Positions 1 through 10,951 of a DNA stretch of 64,000 nucleotides are shown here, piece by piece. Below the pieces are notes generated by a model, which saw nothing but the letters and a program-made list of their open reading frames with translations, was not told where the DNA came from and made no database searches. The position numbers were made by a program, and so were the translations under genes. Source of the stretch: Ampullaceana balthica (taxonomy: Eukaryota > Mollusca > Gastropoda > Lymnaeidae); the NCBI GenBank assembly GCA_944989445.1, contig CALYLW010000012.1, positions 2,939,001 to 3,003,000 on the forward strand, given 5' to 3'. The first letter of the stretch is position 1, and every line of letters starts with the position of its first letter.

Positions 1-417
1 TTTTGGTTCCGATTACCATATTCAAATGGCGTGGAACCCATTATTTTATTGATAAAATATCAGAAAACACTTATTGTAACAACTAACATCCACATCAGTC
101 TGGCGCAGTCTGGTGCAGTCTAGTGCTCGTGTTTGGTGCTAATCTGTGTCCTCGAGCATCTGATCAAATTAACAAAATTTAACTGGAGCTCCAAATTGAA
201 AATCAAAAGAATTACAGTATAGTATAAGTAGAGAGCCAGCCGCTCAACCAAAAATTGTTTCCAAATAAGGTCAAGTACAGTAGAGTTAATTGAAGGGTTT
301 TTTGTGTTTAAAAAAAAAGTTTATTAATATTTGTTTCGTTTTATTTTTTCTTTGCTCTTGTTTTCTTCCATTGTACAGAACAATGAAATGTAGTTAATAG
401 TTTTCCCGTTGTTCCAG

Positions 418-535
418 GTTTGCTTTGTGAGGTGTGCACCAATGAGGCAGCCATTATTGCCGCCCAGACAACATGCAAGCACAGCAACGAGGCGATCATA
501 GACGCCAAAGACGAGGACAAATCGGTGGTCTGTAG
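418..535 (+). CDS. Internal exon of a cysteine-containing extracellular protein
   Basis: A pyrimidine-rich acceptor ends in TTGTTCCAG at 417, and the donor GTGAGT begins at 536. Only one of the three frames is open. It starts with two bases of a split codon, runs 38 codons and ends with two bases (AG). The peptide reads LLCEVCTNEAAIIAAQTTCK, then an acidic stretch, and ends SVVC; it has four cysteines. The next supported + strand exon (32902) starts with a single base C, which would complete a Ser codon and give SVVCSNFFLFLKC without a break. I infer that both belong to one gene with a GPI-anchored product. The domain family is not recognised. Coding exon: fairly sure. Membership of the downstream gene: moderate, because the intron would be about 32.4 kb. 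Confidence 0.7.
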
Positions 536-622
536 GTGAGTACAAGCCATAGACTCAGATCATTGACGCCAAAGACGAGGGCAAATCGGTGGTCTGTAGT
601 TGGGTACAAGCCATAGACTCAG
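495..622 (+). repeat. 64-bp tandem duplication across the exon's splice donor
   Basis: Bases 495-558 (last 41 exon bases plus the first 23 intron bases) are repeated at 559-622 with only a few substitutions. In the second copy the donor GTGAGT has become TTGGGT, so the copy should not be a working splice site. The exon therefore most likely still ends at 535. Confidence 0.9.
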
Positions 623-869
623 CCGATGTGATGTAGCAGAAATGTGATGGGGGCATAATGATGGGAGGAATATGATGGCGCACATATGATGGGTGGGGGA
701 GGAATAACGAGGGGGGGGGAGGAATAACGAGGGGGGGGGGAATATGAAGAGTTAATAATTATGATGGCTTAAAATTGTGAATAAGTTTTAAAACTAAAGA
801 AATAATGGGATCAAACTTCATACCACAAAGACATTGAGTAACATGGAATGATAGATGGTGTGTTGGGGG
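623..869. other. Non-coding, short purine-rich runs
   Basis: Intronic stretch with imperfect runs of GATGGG and GAGGAATAACGAGGG units. I see no exon or element with defined ends. Confidence 0.6.
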
Positions 870-1100
870 GGGGGCGCTGTCGTCGAGCGGCAGCGCATTC
901 GGCTGGCGTACCGAGAGACAAGGGTTCGAATCTCCTTGAAGACGGGTACCTGACATTGTTTTGGATAATTTAAAGGGGGCTGGCCGTTGTGCTAGTCACA
1001 CAATCCACCGTAAGCCGTGGCTATAGAAGCTTGTGAACGCTGACTTGCCCCATAGGCCAGCACGTTCTGAAGGGGGAACTTTACTTTTATAGATAGTTTT
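870..1100 (+). mobile_element. tRNA-derived SINE, near full length
   Basis: The 5' part is tRNA-like. It has an A-box-like stretch (GTCGTCGAGCGGCAGCG) and a B box (GGGTTCGAATCTC) about 35 bases further on, spaced as in an internal pol III promoter. A body follows with GGCTGGCCGTTGTGCTAG and CTTGCCCCATAGGCCAGC, ending in GAAGGGGGAACTTTACTTTTA. The same body recurs at 8247-8375 behind a second tRNA-like head at 7685-7740. The tail resembles SINEs I associate with gastropod genomes; that comes from memory, not from a search. Confidence 0.7.
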
Positions 1101-1121
1101 TGCGGCAACCAATCAACCATG

Positions 1122-2046
1122 CAGACGCCACGAGTTATTATAAAGGATTTAATTTTTTAAAAACCTTAAAAAAACAATGTTTTTGAATATACATCCTTTA
1201 TATACCAGACATAAATAAAAGTATCAACATACATAATTTGCAATGTCTGTCCTGTCCACGACGCTACTAATTTTAGAAAGCAGCGCACCAAATTACTGAC
1301 CCAAAAATAACTCTTTTCGAACGTTCCACATAAAATTGTGCAATATGAAAATAAATGAATAAAATATAAATATATTAAATAAATGAAAGTTCTGCATTAC
1401 ATTATTTTTTTTAATTCTGATGTGTATTTTTTCAAAATAAATAGATTTCAGCTAAAATGTATTTATTTTGAAAACTTCCGTCATTTTTGACGGGTAATAC
1501 ACTAGTGTTCATTATAATACGCATCGCACGACAATCCAAAAATCCAAAATTTTAGTCAGGTCTCATATATAAAGGATTTATAATAAACAAAAAAACTACT
1601 ACATTCTGCCTGCTAAATTTCAGCTCGATTTGATCACGGGAAAATGGTTATAAAAACATGTTTAATATAATGCGCACCGCACGACAGTTAGCATAAACAT
1701 TTACAGATTGGGAATATATTCATTAAAAACAATTATGGTCAATATAATACGCATCGCACCGCGCGACAGGAAAATATTAAAATGGTTGTTCAATATCATA
1801 CACACCGCCACAGTCTAGCACAACTATTTGCATCCTATATAGAGATACATAGAAATAATCTAAAATTTCATTAATTTAATTACAGTACATTCGATCGATG
1901 TGAAATTTTTATAGATCATTTTTTATCATCGCCACGAGTCTGCCTGCAAAATTTCAGATCGCTAGCATACGGGGAAGTGGGTTAAAAATCGATCCAAAGT
2001 TTTCTCGGCAAATAACCAGACGCCACGAGTTAATATAAAGGATTTA
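1122..2046 (-). mobile_element. TIR element of the AAATCCTTTAT family, plus a solo tail
   Basis: The right end reads GACGCCACGAGTTAATATAAAGGATTTA (1-20 and onward of a conserved end, finishing near 2046), and the left end near 1190 reads ATCCTTTATATACC. The inside has several motifs of the type ATAATACGCATCGCACGACA. A solo copy of the conserved end lies at 1122-1152. The same family occurs at 7836-8241, 25901-26367 and 26404-26866. No coding capacity is seen, so it is non-autonomous. A Helitron-like repeat is inserted at 1246-1505. Confidence 0.6.
1246..1505 (+). mobile_element. Short Helitron-like non-autonomous repeat
   Basis: It begins TCTGTCCTGTCC, contains GACGCTACTAATTTTAGAAAG, and ends in TTTGACGGGTAATACACTAG followed by T. 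A second copy at 34369-34773 has the same start, the same internal motif, and the end GACGGGTGTACGCTAG followed by T. The TC start and CTAG-T end match the loose TC...CTRR-T pattern of Helitrons. The 3' hairpin expected of Helitrons is weak, so the class is tentative; the two-copy repeat itself is clear. Confidence 0.45.
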
Positions 2047-2699
2047 ATAAGATATACAATACATGTATGATTTCTTTTTGTCTCACTGTAAATAGTTTGA
2101 GAGATCTGTGGTATATTGTGACGTAGCATGGAGCAGTTTTGGGTTAAGCGGCTTATCGTTAATACTGAAATATAACATGATCATTCATCGTGTTCATGGT
2201 GGGTGCAGTGAATATTCCCGTTATTCATATCTACTCATAATATTATTGAGAGCTTGCAGATCCCCCCCCACCCCCACACCGCCCCGAACTTTGTTTGTCA
2301 CTATGTAAACATTCGATCACAATACGTAAGTGATATTGACGTCTCGCGGGGAACACGGTGTTTGGAAAATAATAGAGTCAAGTAAAACACGGCCGTGCCT
2401 ATCATTTGTTTTGGTGTTCTCATCGATGCACGATTCTGTGAAGCGCAAACCAACAACGAGATTACAACAGTCATTCGGAGCTTCTCAAACAATTCGTCAC
2501 TGCTCAAACAAGACGGCGGTGGCCATACAATACAGCGGTTCTCGAAACCTTAGTCACTCACCTCGATGGCCATCGGTAACAATAACATTGAAATTAAATG
2601 TCAATCCAGCACGCGCACTTATAACATTAATGGAAACTGCGGTGTAACCTATCCAATACAACCATGGCTGCAATGACTGCTCTATTTGGTTTGTATGAA
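2047..2699. other. Non-coding, no recognised element
   Basis: Mixed-composition sequence. A 105-codon open frame on the + strand (2330-2647) has no recognisable domain and no splice context, and I do not call it a gene. Confidence 0.5.
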
Positions 2700-2975
2700 A
2701 GTGGGGCCTTGAAGTAGGGGTCTGAGACTTGGATTATGGGAGTAGGGGTCTGACCATTGGGGTCTTGAAGTAGGGGGTCTGAGACTTGGATTATGGGAGT
2801 AGGGGTCTCACCATTGGGGTCTTGAAGTAGGGGTCTGAGACTTGGAAAATGGGAGTAGGGGTATGACCATTGGGGTCTTGAAGTAGGGGTCTGAGACTAA
2901 GAAAATGGGAGTAGGGGTCTGAGACTAAGAAAATGGGAGTAGGGGTCTGGCCATTGGGTCTTAAAGTAGGGTTCT
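2700..2975. repeat. Minisatellite, about 56-bp composite unit
   Basis: Repeats of GTAGGGGTCTGAGACTTGG and GACCATTGGGGTCTTGAA alternate about five times, with shortened units near the end. Confidence 0.9.
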
Positions 2976-3300
2976 GACAGTACTCCAACTATGCGCGTCA
3001 GCTAACAGCTTCAGGATAAACATCTTAGCTCCATTGTCAAGAGATTTGAGAACCGCGTGTCTGTCGCCAGACAGGATATAAACACGGGCATGAATGGCGT
3101 GTGTTTGGCGACTGGATGTCGAGTTATGTCCAGAACTTGACCTTGGTTTACCTGCACATCCGTTCTTACTTCTCTGCCTGGCCTCGGCTGACAAAAAGCA
3201 TCACCGCTCGCGTCCCTCTTAATTTCAAACAAGAATGCCAACCTCGGGTCAAGGCGACCTTGAGCGTTGCACAGTCTTCTGTAGTTAACGCTGACAAATG
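2976..3300 (-). other. Unique sequence with a short open frame
   Basis: Between two satellites lies about 320 bp of balanced composition. On the - strand one frame stays open for about 95 codons (3300-3011) and looks less biased than the satellite frames it is fused to. I recognise no family and see no clear splice sites, so it may be chance or an exon fragment. Confidence 0.25.
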
Positions 3301-6300
3301 AAAGTGGGGGAGGAGTGTGAGAGGGGGAGTGTGAGAGGGGGTGTGTGAGAGGGGGTGTGTGAGAGGGGGTGTGTGAGAGAGGGGTGTGAGAGGGGGTGTG
3401 TGAGAGGGGGTGTGTGAGAGGGGGAGTGTGAGAGGGGGAGTGTGAGAGGGGGTGTGTGAGAGGGGGAGTGTGAGAGGGGGTGTGTGAGAGGGGGTGTGTG
3501 AGAGGGGGAGTGTGAGAGGGGGTGTGTGAGAGGGGGAGTGTGAGAGGGGGAGTGTGAGTGGGGGAGTGTGAGTGGGGGAGTGTGAGAGGGGGAGTGTGAG
3601 AGGGGGAGTGTGAGAGGGGGAGTGTGAGAGGGGGAGTGTGAGAGGGGGAGTGTGAGAGGGGGTGTGTGAGAGGGGGTGTGTGAGAGGGGGAGTGTGAGAG
3701 GGGGAGTGTGAGAGGGGGAGTGTGAGAGGGGGTGTGTGAGAGGGGGAGTGTGAGAGGGGGAGTGTGAGAGGGGGAGTGTGAGAGGGGGGGTGTGGAGGGG
3801 GGGTGTGAGAGGGGGAGTGTGAGAGGGGGGAGTGTGAGAGGGGGAGTGTGAGGGGGGGAGTGTGAGAGGGGGGTGTGAGAGGGGGGTGTGTGAGGGGGGG
3901 GTGTGTGAGAGGGGGTGTGTGAGAGGGGGGTGTGTGAGAGGGGGGTGTGTGAGAGGGGGGGTGTGAGAGGGGGTGTGTGAGAGGGGGGTGTGTGGGAGGG
4001 GGGTGTGTGAGAGGGGGTGTGTGAGGGGGGGTGTGTGAGAGGGGGGAGTGTGAGAGGGGGAGTGTGAGAGGGGGAGTGTGAGAGGGGGGTGTGTGAGAGG
4101 GGGGTGTGTGGAGGGGGGGTGTGTGAGAGGGGGGGTGTGAGAGGGGGGTGTGTGAGAGGGGGGTGTGTGAGAGGGGGTGTGTGAGAGGGGGGGTGTGAGA
4201 GGGGGTGTGTGAGAGGGGGGTGTGTGAGGGGGGGAGTGTGAGTGGGGGAGTGTGAGAGGGGGAGTGTGGAGAGGGGGGAGTGTGAGAGGGGGGGTGTGGA
4301 GGGGGGGTGTGAGAGGGGGTGTGTGAGGGGGGGTGTGTGAGAGGGGGGTGTGGTGAGAGGGGGTGTGTGAGAGGGGGGTGTGTGAGAGGGGGTGTGTGGA
4401 GAGGGGGGTGTGGAGGGGGGGTGTGGAGGGGGAGGGTGGGGGGGTGTGAGAGGGGGGTGTGAGAGGGGGAGTGTGAGAGGGGGGTGTGGTGAGAGGGGGT
4501 GGTGTGAGAGGGGGGAGTGTGAGAGGGGGTGTGTGAGAGGGGGGTGTGTGAGAGGGGGGTGTGTGAGAGGGGGTGTGTGGGAGGGGGGTGTGTGAGAGGG
4601 GGGTGTGAGAGGGGGAGTGTGAGAGGGGGAGTGTGGGAGGGGGAGTGTGAGAGGGGGTGTGTGAGGGGGGGTGTGGGAGGGGGGTGTGTGAGGAGGGGGT
4701 GTGTGAGAGGGGGTGTGTGGAGGGGGTGTGTGAGAGGGGGTGTGTGAGAGGGGGTGTGTGAGAGGGGGTGTGTGGAGGGGGGGTGTGAGGGGGAGTGTGA
4801 GAGGGGGAGTGTGGGAGGGGGAGTGTGAGAGGGGGGTGTGGGAGGGGGGTGTGGAGGGGGAGTGTGAGAGGGGGAGTGTGAGAGGGGGGTGTGGGAGGGG
4901 GGTGTGTGGAGGGGGGTGTGTGAGGGGGGTGGTGTGGGAGGGGGTGTGTGAGGGGGGGTGTGTGGTGAGGGGGGGTGTGGAGGGGGGGTGTGGGAGGGGG
5001 AGTGTGGAGGGGGGGTGTGAGAGGGGGGTGTGGAGGGGGTGTGAGGGGGGGGAGTGTGGGGGGGGAGTGGGGGGTGGTGTGAGGGGGGAGTGTGAGAGGG
5101 GGGAGTGTGTGGGGGGGGTGTGAGAGGGGGAGTGTGGGGGGGGGGTGTGAGGGGGGGGTGTGTGGTGAGGGGGGTGTGTGGAGGGGGGGTGTGTGGGGGG
5201 GGAGTGTGGAGGGGGGGAGTGTGAGAGGGGGTGGTGTGGTGAGGGGGGGTGTGGAGGGGGGTGGGTGGAGGGGGTGTGTGAGAGGGGGGTGTGTGAGGGG
5301 GGGGTGTGAGGGGGGGAGTGTGAGAGGGGGGGTGTGGGAGGGGGGTGTGTGGGGGGGGGTGTGGAGGGGGGTGTGGGGGGTGGTGTGAGAGGGGGGTGTG
5401 GAGGGGGTGTGTGAGGGGGGGGTGTGTGAGGGGGGGTGTGGGGGGTGAGGGGGGGTGTGTGGAGGGGGTGTGTGGGAGGGGGGTGTGTGGGAGGGGGTGT
5501 GTGAGAGGGGGTGTGTGAGGGGGGGTGTGTGAGGGGGGGTGGTGTGGGAGGGGGGTGGGTGGGAGGGGGTGTGTGGGGGGGGTGGGTGTGAGGGGGGGTG
5601 TGTGGAGGGGGTGTGTGAGGGGGGGGTGTGTGGAGGGGGGTGGTGTGTGAGGGGGGGTGTGGGAGGGGGTGTGTGGAGGGGGGGTGTGGGGGGGGGGTGT
5701 GTGAGGGGGGTGTGGTGGGAGGGGGGTGTGTGAGGGGGGGGTGGTGTGGGGGGGGTGTGGAGGGGGGGTGGGAGGGGGTGTGTGGGAGGGGGGGTGTGTG
5801 GAGGGGGTGTGTGAGGGGGGGTGTGGGAGGGGGGGTGTGGTGAGGGGGGGGTGTGGGGGGGGGTGTGGGAGGGGGGTGGGTGTGAGGGGGGGGGTGTGGA
5901 GGGGGGGTGTGTGAGGGGGGGTGTGTGAGGGGGGGGTGTGGAGGGGGGGTGTGGGAGGGGGTGTGTGAGGGGGGGTGTGTGAGGGGGGGTGTGTGAGGGG
6001 GGGGTGTGAGGGGGGGGAGTGTGAGGGGGGGGAGTGGGGGGTGGGGTGGGGGGGGTGTGGAGGGGGGGTGTGGGGGGGGTGGGTGGGGGGGGAGTGTGAG
6101 GGGGGGGTGGTGGGGGGGGAGTGTGGGAGGGGGGGTGTGGTGGGGGGGGAGTGTGAGAGGGGGAGTGTGAGAGGGGGAGTGTGAGAGGGGGAGTGTGAGA
6201 GGGGGAGTGTGAGAGGGGGAGTGTGAGAGGGGGGAGTGTGAGAGGGGGAGTGTGAGAGGGGGAGTGTGAGAGGGGGAGTGTGAGAGGGGGAGTGTGAGAG

Positions 6301-6575
6301 GGGGAGTGTGAGAGGGGGAGTGTGAGAGGGGGAGTGTGAGAGGGGGAGTGTGAGAGGGGGAGTGTGAGAGGGGGAGTGTGAGAGGGGGAGTGTGAGAGGG
6401 GGTGTGTGAGAGGGGGTGTGTGAGAGGGGGTGTGTGAGAGGGGGTGTGTGAGAGGGGGTGTGTGAGAGGGGGTGTGTGAGAGGGGGTGTGTGAGAGGGGG
6501 TGTGTGAGAGGGGGTGTGTGAGAGGGGGTGTGTGAAAGGGGGTGTTGTGAGGGGGGAGAGTGTGTGTAGGCGGGA
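3301..6575 (+). repeat. 3.2-kb G-rich satellite with no C on the + strand
   Basis: Units of about 13-15 bp of the form GAGAGGGGGTGTGT or GAGAGGGGGAGTGT run without interruption. I find no C on the + strand from 3301 until about 6571. The edges (3301-3780 and 6130-6540) are regular; the middle (about 4250-6120) is degenerate, with longer G runs. Because the opposite strand lacks G, TAA is the only stop codon possible there, which explains two overlapping open frames of more than 1,150 codons (Pro, His, Ser, Thr and Leu only). These are not genes. Confidence 0.97.
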
Positions 6576-6619
6576 AGGTAGCAAGATAAGATATAACTTA
6601 ACACCTCTACACATCCCTT

Positions 6620-6835
6620 TAGCTAGCTCGATGACACCACTACTACCTATGCCTATACGCCTTACTTTTCCTAGCTTTATTACACCCCTACCACCTCTAC
6701 GCCTTACTTTTCCTAGCTTTATTACACCCCTACCACCTCTACACTTCACTTTTCCTAGCTTTTTTACACCCCCACCTATACGCCTTACTTTTCCTAACTT
6801 TATTACACCCCTACCACATCATTTTTCCTAGCCTT
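6620..6835. repeat. Minisatellite, about 42-bp unit
   Basis: Four to five copies containing CGCCTTACTTTTCCTAGCTT followed by TATTACACCCCTACC. Confidence 0.9.
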
Positions 6836-7684
6836 ATGGACACCCTTTTCACCTCGCCAGTATTCCAGTATTCTACGTTCTACATCAAAGTACGATCAAT
6901 TTGTTAACAAGAGGAAAATGATCACAGATACAGGGCAATCGGCAATGTTATTGAGTCATCGTGTCCTAATAGAGTTGCGCAAAAGCGGTCAGTGGATTAC
7001 GTAGAGGGGGGAAAAACGTGTTTTTGAGGAGATCGTTGACCTACGGCGTCACACTTCTTGGTGAGTGGTTAATGACGTCATCGTCCTTGGGATAGTATGT
7101 GACCTTGAATGTCAATCGAATATTTGTCGAAGTGGGTTTTTGATTGATGTGCGATGAACAACAAATAAATGTAGTCGAAGTCCAAATATTTACAGAACAT
7201 CCTGTCCGCTAAGAAATGTAAAACATTTTTTTTAAAACTCAATTATATGCTGGGGTTTATACGTCGTGTGTTTGTGTGTGGGGGTGAGTGGGTGGGGGTG
7301 TTTGATAATAGTCCCATTTTTCCCCTGGCCTATTGTTTACTTTCTCTCTTCATTCAGTAATGCTCAGACCTGTAATCATTGTGTGCACGTGCGACCGACT
7401 TGTCTATAAAACACACAGGTCGCTGGCCCTAGTGTTGAAACTTAGATTCTGTTAATTCCGCTCCCGCAGTAGTTATTATTATTATTATTTTCAATGAAGC
7501 TTTTCATTTTAAGAAGTCTGAAGAAAATCAATTAATAGAACAAAAATATCAATCAAATATCCGGGAATTGGGTTTGGACCGAATTCAATGTTAATTGAAG
7601 CCAGCGTAATACAAAAAGTTGCTTACAACTTCGTTATGCCAATAAACACAAATTAGTCAAACGTATTGTTACTTCTATATGGGG
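6836..7684. other. Non-coding, no recognised element
   Basis: Mixed sequence with a short GT-rich run (7265-7300) and an ATT microsatellite (about 7476-7491). I see no exon. Confidence 0.5.
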
Positions 7685-8375
7685 CACGATGGGCATGTGC
7701 GTTCGGCTGGCGTACCGAGGGCCGTGGGTTCGAATCTCTGTGAAGGCAGGGGCTTGTTCACGTGACTAACGTTGTCCTTGACTCCACCCAGCTCTGATTA
7801 AATAAAACAACTCCTTAAAAACAAAGTTTTTGACTATAAATCCATTATATATCAGACATAACTAAAAGTATTGATTATGTTCAAACGCGACAAATATTTA
7901 CAGACTGAATCTGTCTTAACTCCCCTTTGCTTTTAACCCCGGGGGGGGGAGGGAGGGGATAGGTCTTGTCACCGATCGCTGGACCGATCTCAGCGTGACT
8001 CGTAAAATGTAAACAAAAGCACGCCTGTACACCTGGTTAAAACACGAGATGTGTTCACCGGTGGCTGAGTGACCCGTACAATGTAAACAATAGCGACTTC
8101 TACATATAGTTTTATATAGATAAACTAAAAATGCATTAATTTAATTACGGTACTTTCGATCGATCTGAAATTTTGATACGATGCATTGTTAGGTGACACG
8201 GGTCCATGTGCTAAATGTGTGAAGTTAATATAAAGGATTTAAAAACGTAAATGCAGCTGGGTATTGTGCTAGCAACACAATCCCCTCGTATGCCGTGGCT
8301 CTAGATACTTGTGAACGCTGCTTCACTTGCCCCATAAGCCAGGATGGTCTGAAAAGGGAACTTCACTTAATTACC
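7685..8375 (+). mobile_element. SINE copy split by a TIR element
   Basis: A tRNA-like head (CGTTCGGCTGGCGTACCGAG, then GGGTTCGAATCTC) lies at about 7695-7740. The matching SINE body and tail (GCCGTGGCTCTAGA, CTTGCCCCATAAGCCAGG, GAACTTCACTT) appear only at 8247-8375. Between them, 7836-8241 is bounded by TAAATCCATTAT and ATAAAGGATTTA, the ends of the AAATCCTTTAT family. The simplest reading is insertion of that element into the SINE. Confidence 0.6.
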
Positions 8376-8879
8376 TTATTGTAATTCTATATTTATGTTG
8401 AAAAAATTGATCAAAACTTTGTCAAAGATAAAAAAAATATTACGTTATGAAATATGTCGATTTTTGGTCTGAAAAACTACAAAAACTGTAGTCTCTACCA
8501 ATGTTCCCTCTATACTACTGTTACACACACATTCCGCCTAAACTTTCACAATTCTATATATAGAGCTTGTCAATAGCGTATTCCTTGATGTCTGTTAACT
8601 TCTCTACGTATTGATCTGCTCTATTGTATCCATGTCGTCTGTGGTTGGGATTGGTTCTCTTCACTGCTGTGTTCGATGAGTCCTGTCGTCTGCCCAGTGC
8701 CAACACAGCTAGCTATACACATGTAAGAAGTTCTCTCAACCACCACAAGAAAGGGAAACTCTTCTTTTAATAGACGTAGTCAATGGACAATACACACTAT
8801 ATACATGTTAAGTCTGCACACCAAAGCACTGAATGTACTACATGCACGTTACTAATTATACATGTTTATAGCTTCTATA

Positions 8880-9235
8880 TTCCAACTCCATTTAACCACC
8901 ACTTCTACATTCTAACTCCATTTACCCACTACTTCTACATTCTAACTCCATTTACCCACCACTTCTACATTCTAACTCCATTTACCCACTACTTCTACAT
9001 TCTAACTCCATTTACCCACTACTTCTACATTCTAACTCCATTTACCCACCACTTCTACATTCTAACTCCATTTACCAACTACTTCTACTTCTACATCTAA
9101 CTCCATTTACCCACTACTTCTACATTCTAACTCCATTTACCCACTACTTCTACATTCTAACTCCATTTATCCACTATTTCTACATTCTAACTCCATTTAC
9201 CCACTACTTCTACATTCTAACCTCGTATGTTCACT
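8880..9235. repeat. Minisatellite, 30-bp unit
   Basis: About 11 copies of CACTACTTCTACATTCTAAC followed by TCCATTTACC, with small variants. The 105-codon + strand frame here is a product of the repeat. Confidence 0.95.
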
Positions 9236-10189
9236 ACATCTAAATTCTAACGCATATATTCAGCCGCTACTTGTAACAATCATTCGGCACAACTACAAAG
9301 TACTAGAAATAAATATAGGGGCTAATGCGCAAACTACCCATCTATCAATATTACTCGATGAAACATCCTGTAATATAATAATATAATATACATGCGTGTT
9401 TCCAATGTGATGATTGTTCAAACTGTCCACACATAAATAAGGTTGTTTTGTTAAGCATGGAATGGTACTTCTGTTTTTTTTTCAAATTATTTGTAATTGT
9501 AATTTGTAAGTTACAAAATCGGTAAATTGTAGTGTCTGACACGCCCATTCCGTTTTTCTGTGCCCTGTTTTGGTTATGGACTTTGCTCACTCTTTTTCTT
9601 TTCTTTTCATTTCTTGATAAGTTTTTCAGGAGCAATATACAATCTAATATTCATTTTTTTGTAAAATTGTTTTATTTTAATTAGCAATTGATGATGAACG
9701 CATTTGTCAAAATTGCTACACCTATTAATGGTCTATTATTACAGCTTAAAACTTATTGTATTATTAACAAAAACCGTGTAACTCATTTAATATATTTTGG
9801 AGCATTCCCACAGGCTAACTCTATATACTGACATCTTTTCCCCCACCGTTGCTCTGTTTTTGTTTCTTTTGTTTCTTTTTTTTTAAATTTATTTCCCAAA
9901 CAACTAATTCAACCGTTTTCACCAAATTGACTTTCTCCAATCGATTACCCCCCCTCCCCACGTCTCCAACTGATATCTGTGGTAACTGCCCTTATTGAAT
10001 TTAACAGTCGACTTAAATTGATGCGACAGAGCTTTCTATGGTCATCTCCGTGGTGCCAAGTCCACAAGTGTTGTTCGGGGAGACAAGTCTATTTTGGTAG
10101 TTGAACCCATCGAAGAAACATTTGGTGGTCGCGGTTCTCATTCTGTGGGTAGAAAAGGGACATTGCGGAAGACAACGCTAGGATCAAAA
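9236..10189. other. Non-coding, no recognised element
   Basis: AT-rich stretch with a T-rich run at about 9855-9890. I see nothing with defined ends. Confidence 0.5.
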
Positions 10190-10780
10190 CCAAGTATTCC
10201 CTCTGTACTAGCTGATCCACATGTCTATGCCATACTCTGTACTAGCTGATCCACATGTCTAGCTGATCCACATGTCTAGCTGATCCACATGTCTATACCA
10301 TACTCTATACTAGCTGATCCACATGTCTATACCATACTCTGTACTATCTGAAACACATGACTATGCCATAATCTGTACTAGCTGAAACACATGACTATGC
10401 CATACTCTGTACTAGCTGAAACACATGACTATGCCATACTCTGTACTAGCTGATACACATGACTATGCCATACTCTGTACTAGCTGATCCACATGTCTAT
10501 GCCTTACTCTGTAATAGCTGATCCACATGACTATGCCATACTCTGTACTAGCTGAAACAGATGACTATACCATACTCTGTACCAGCTGAAACAGATGACT
10601 ATGCCATACTCTGTACTAGCTGAAACAGATGACTATGCCATACTCTGTACTAGCTGAAACAGATGACTATGCCATAATCTGTACTAGCTGAAACAAATGA
10701 CTATACCATACTCTGTACTAGCTGAAACAAATGACTATACCATACTCTGTACTAGTTGAAACAGATGACTATGCCAGGGA
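10190..10780. repeat. Minisatellite, 34-bp unit
   Basis: About 16 imperfect copies of CATACTCTGTACTAGCTGAA followed by ACACATGACTATGC. The outer TIR element at 10799 is inserted beside its right end. Confidence 0.95.
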
Positions 10781-10951
10781 ATGTGATATAAGACTCGGCA
10801 GTGGCGTCACTAGGGCGCCGGGGGGGGCGAGTCGCCCCGGGTGAAACCATCGGTGGGAGGGGTGTGACACCATCACAAGGGGTGACAACAAAATGTAAAA
10901 TCTTGTATGTTCCCGTAATTTGGCACTGGAAGACTCGGAGGAGGTTTATGG

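Noticed and set aside
880..945. tRNA gene at the SINE head, and the similar one at 7690-7740
   Set aside because: A and B boxes are present, but no convincing acceptor stem or anticodon arm is seen, and both are followed by a SINE body.
3011..6749. Two overlapping - strand open frames of 1,197 and 1,154 codons rich in Pro, His, Thr and Ser
   Set aside because: They are products of the G-rich satellite, whose - strand lacks G and so can make only the TAA stop. Two frames are open at once, and there is no start context or splice support.
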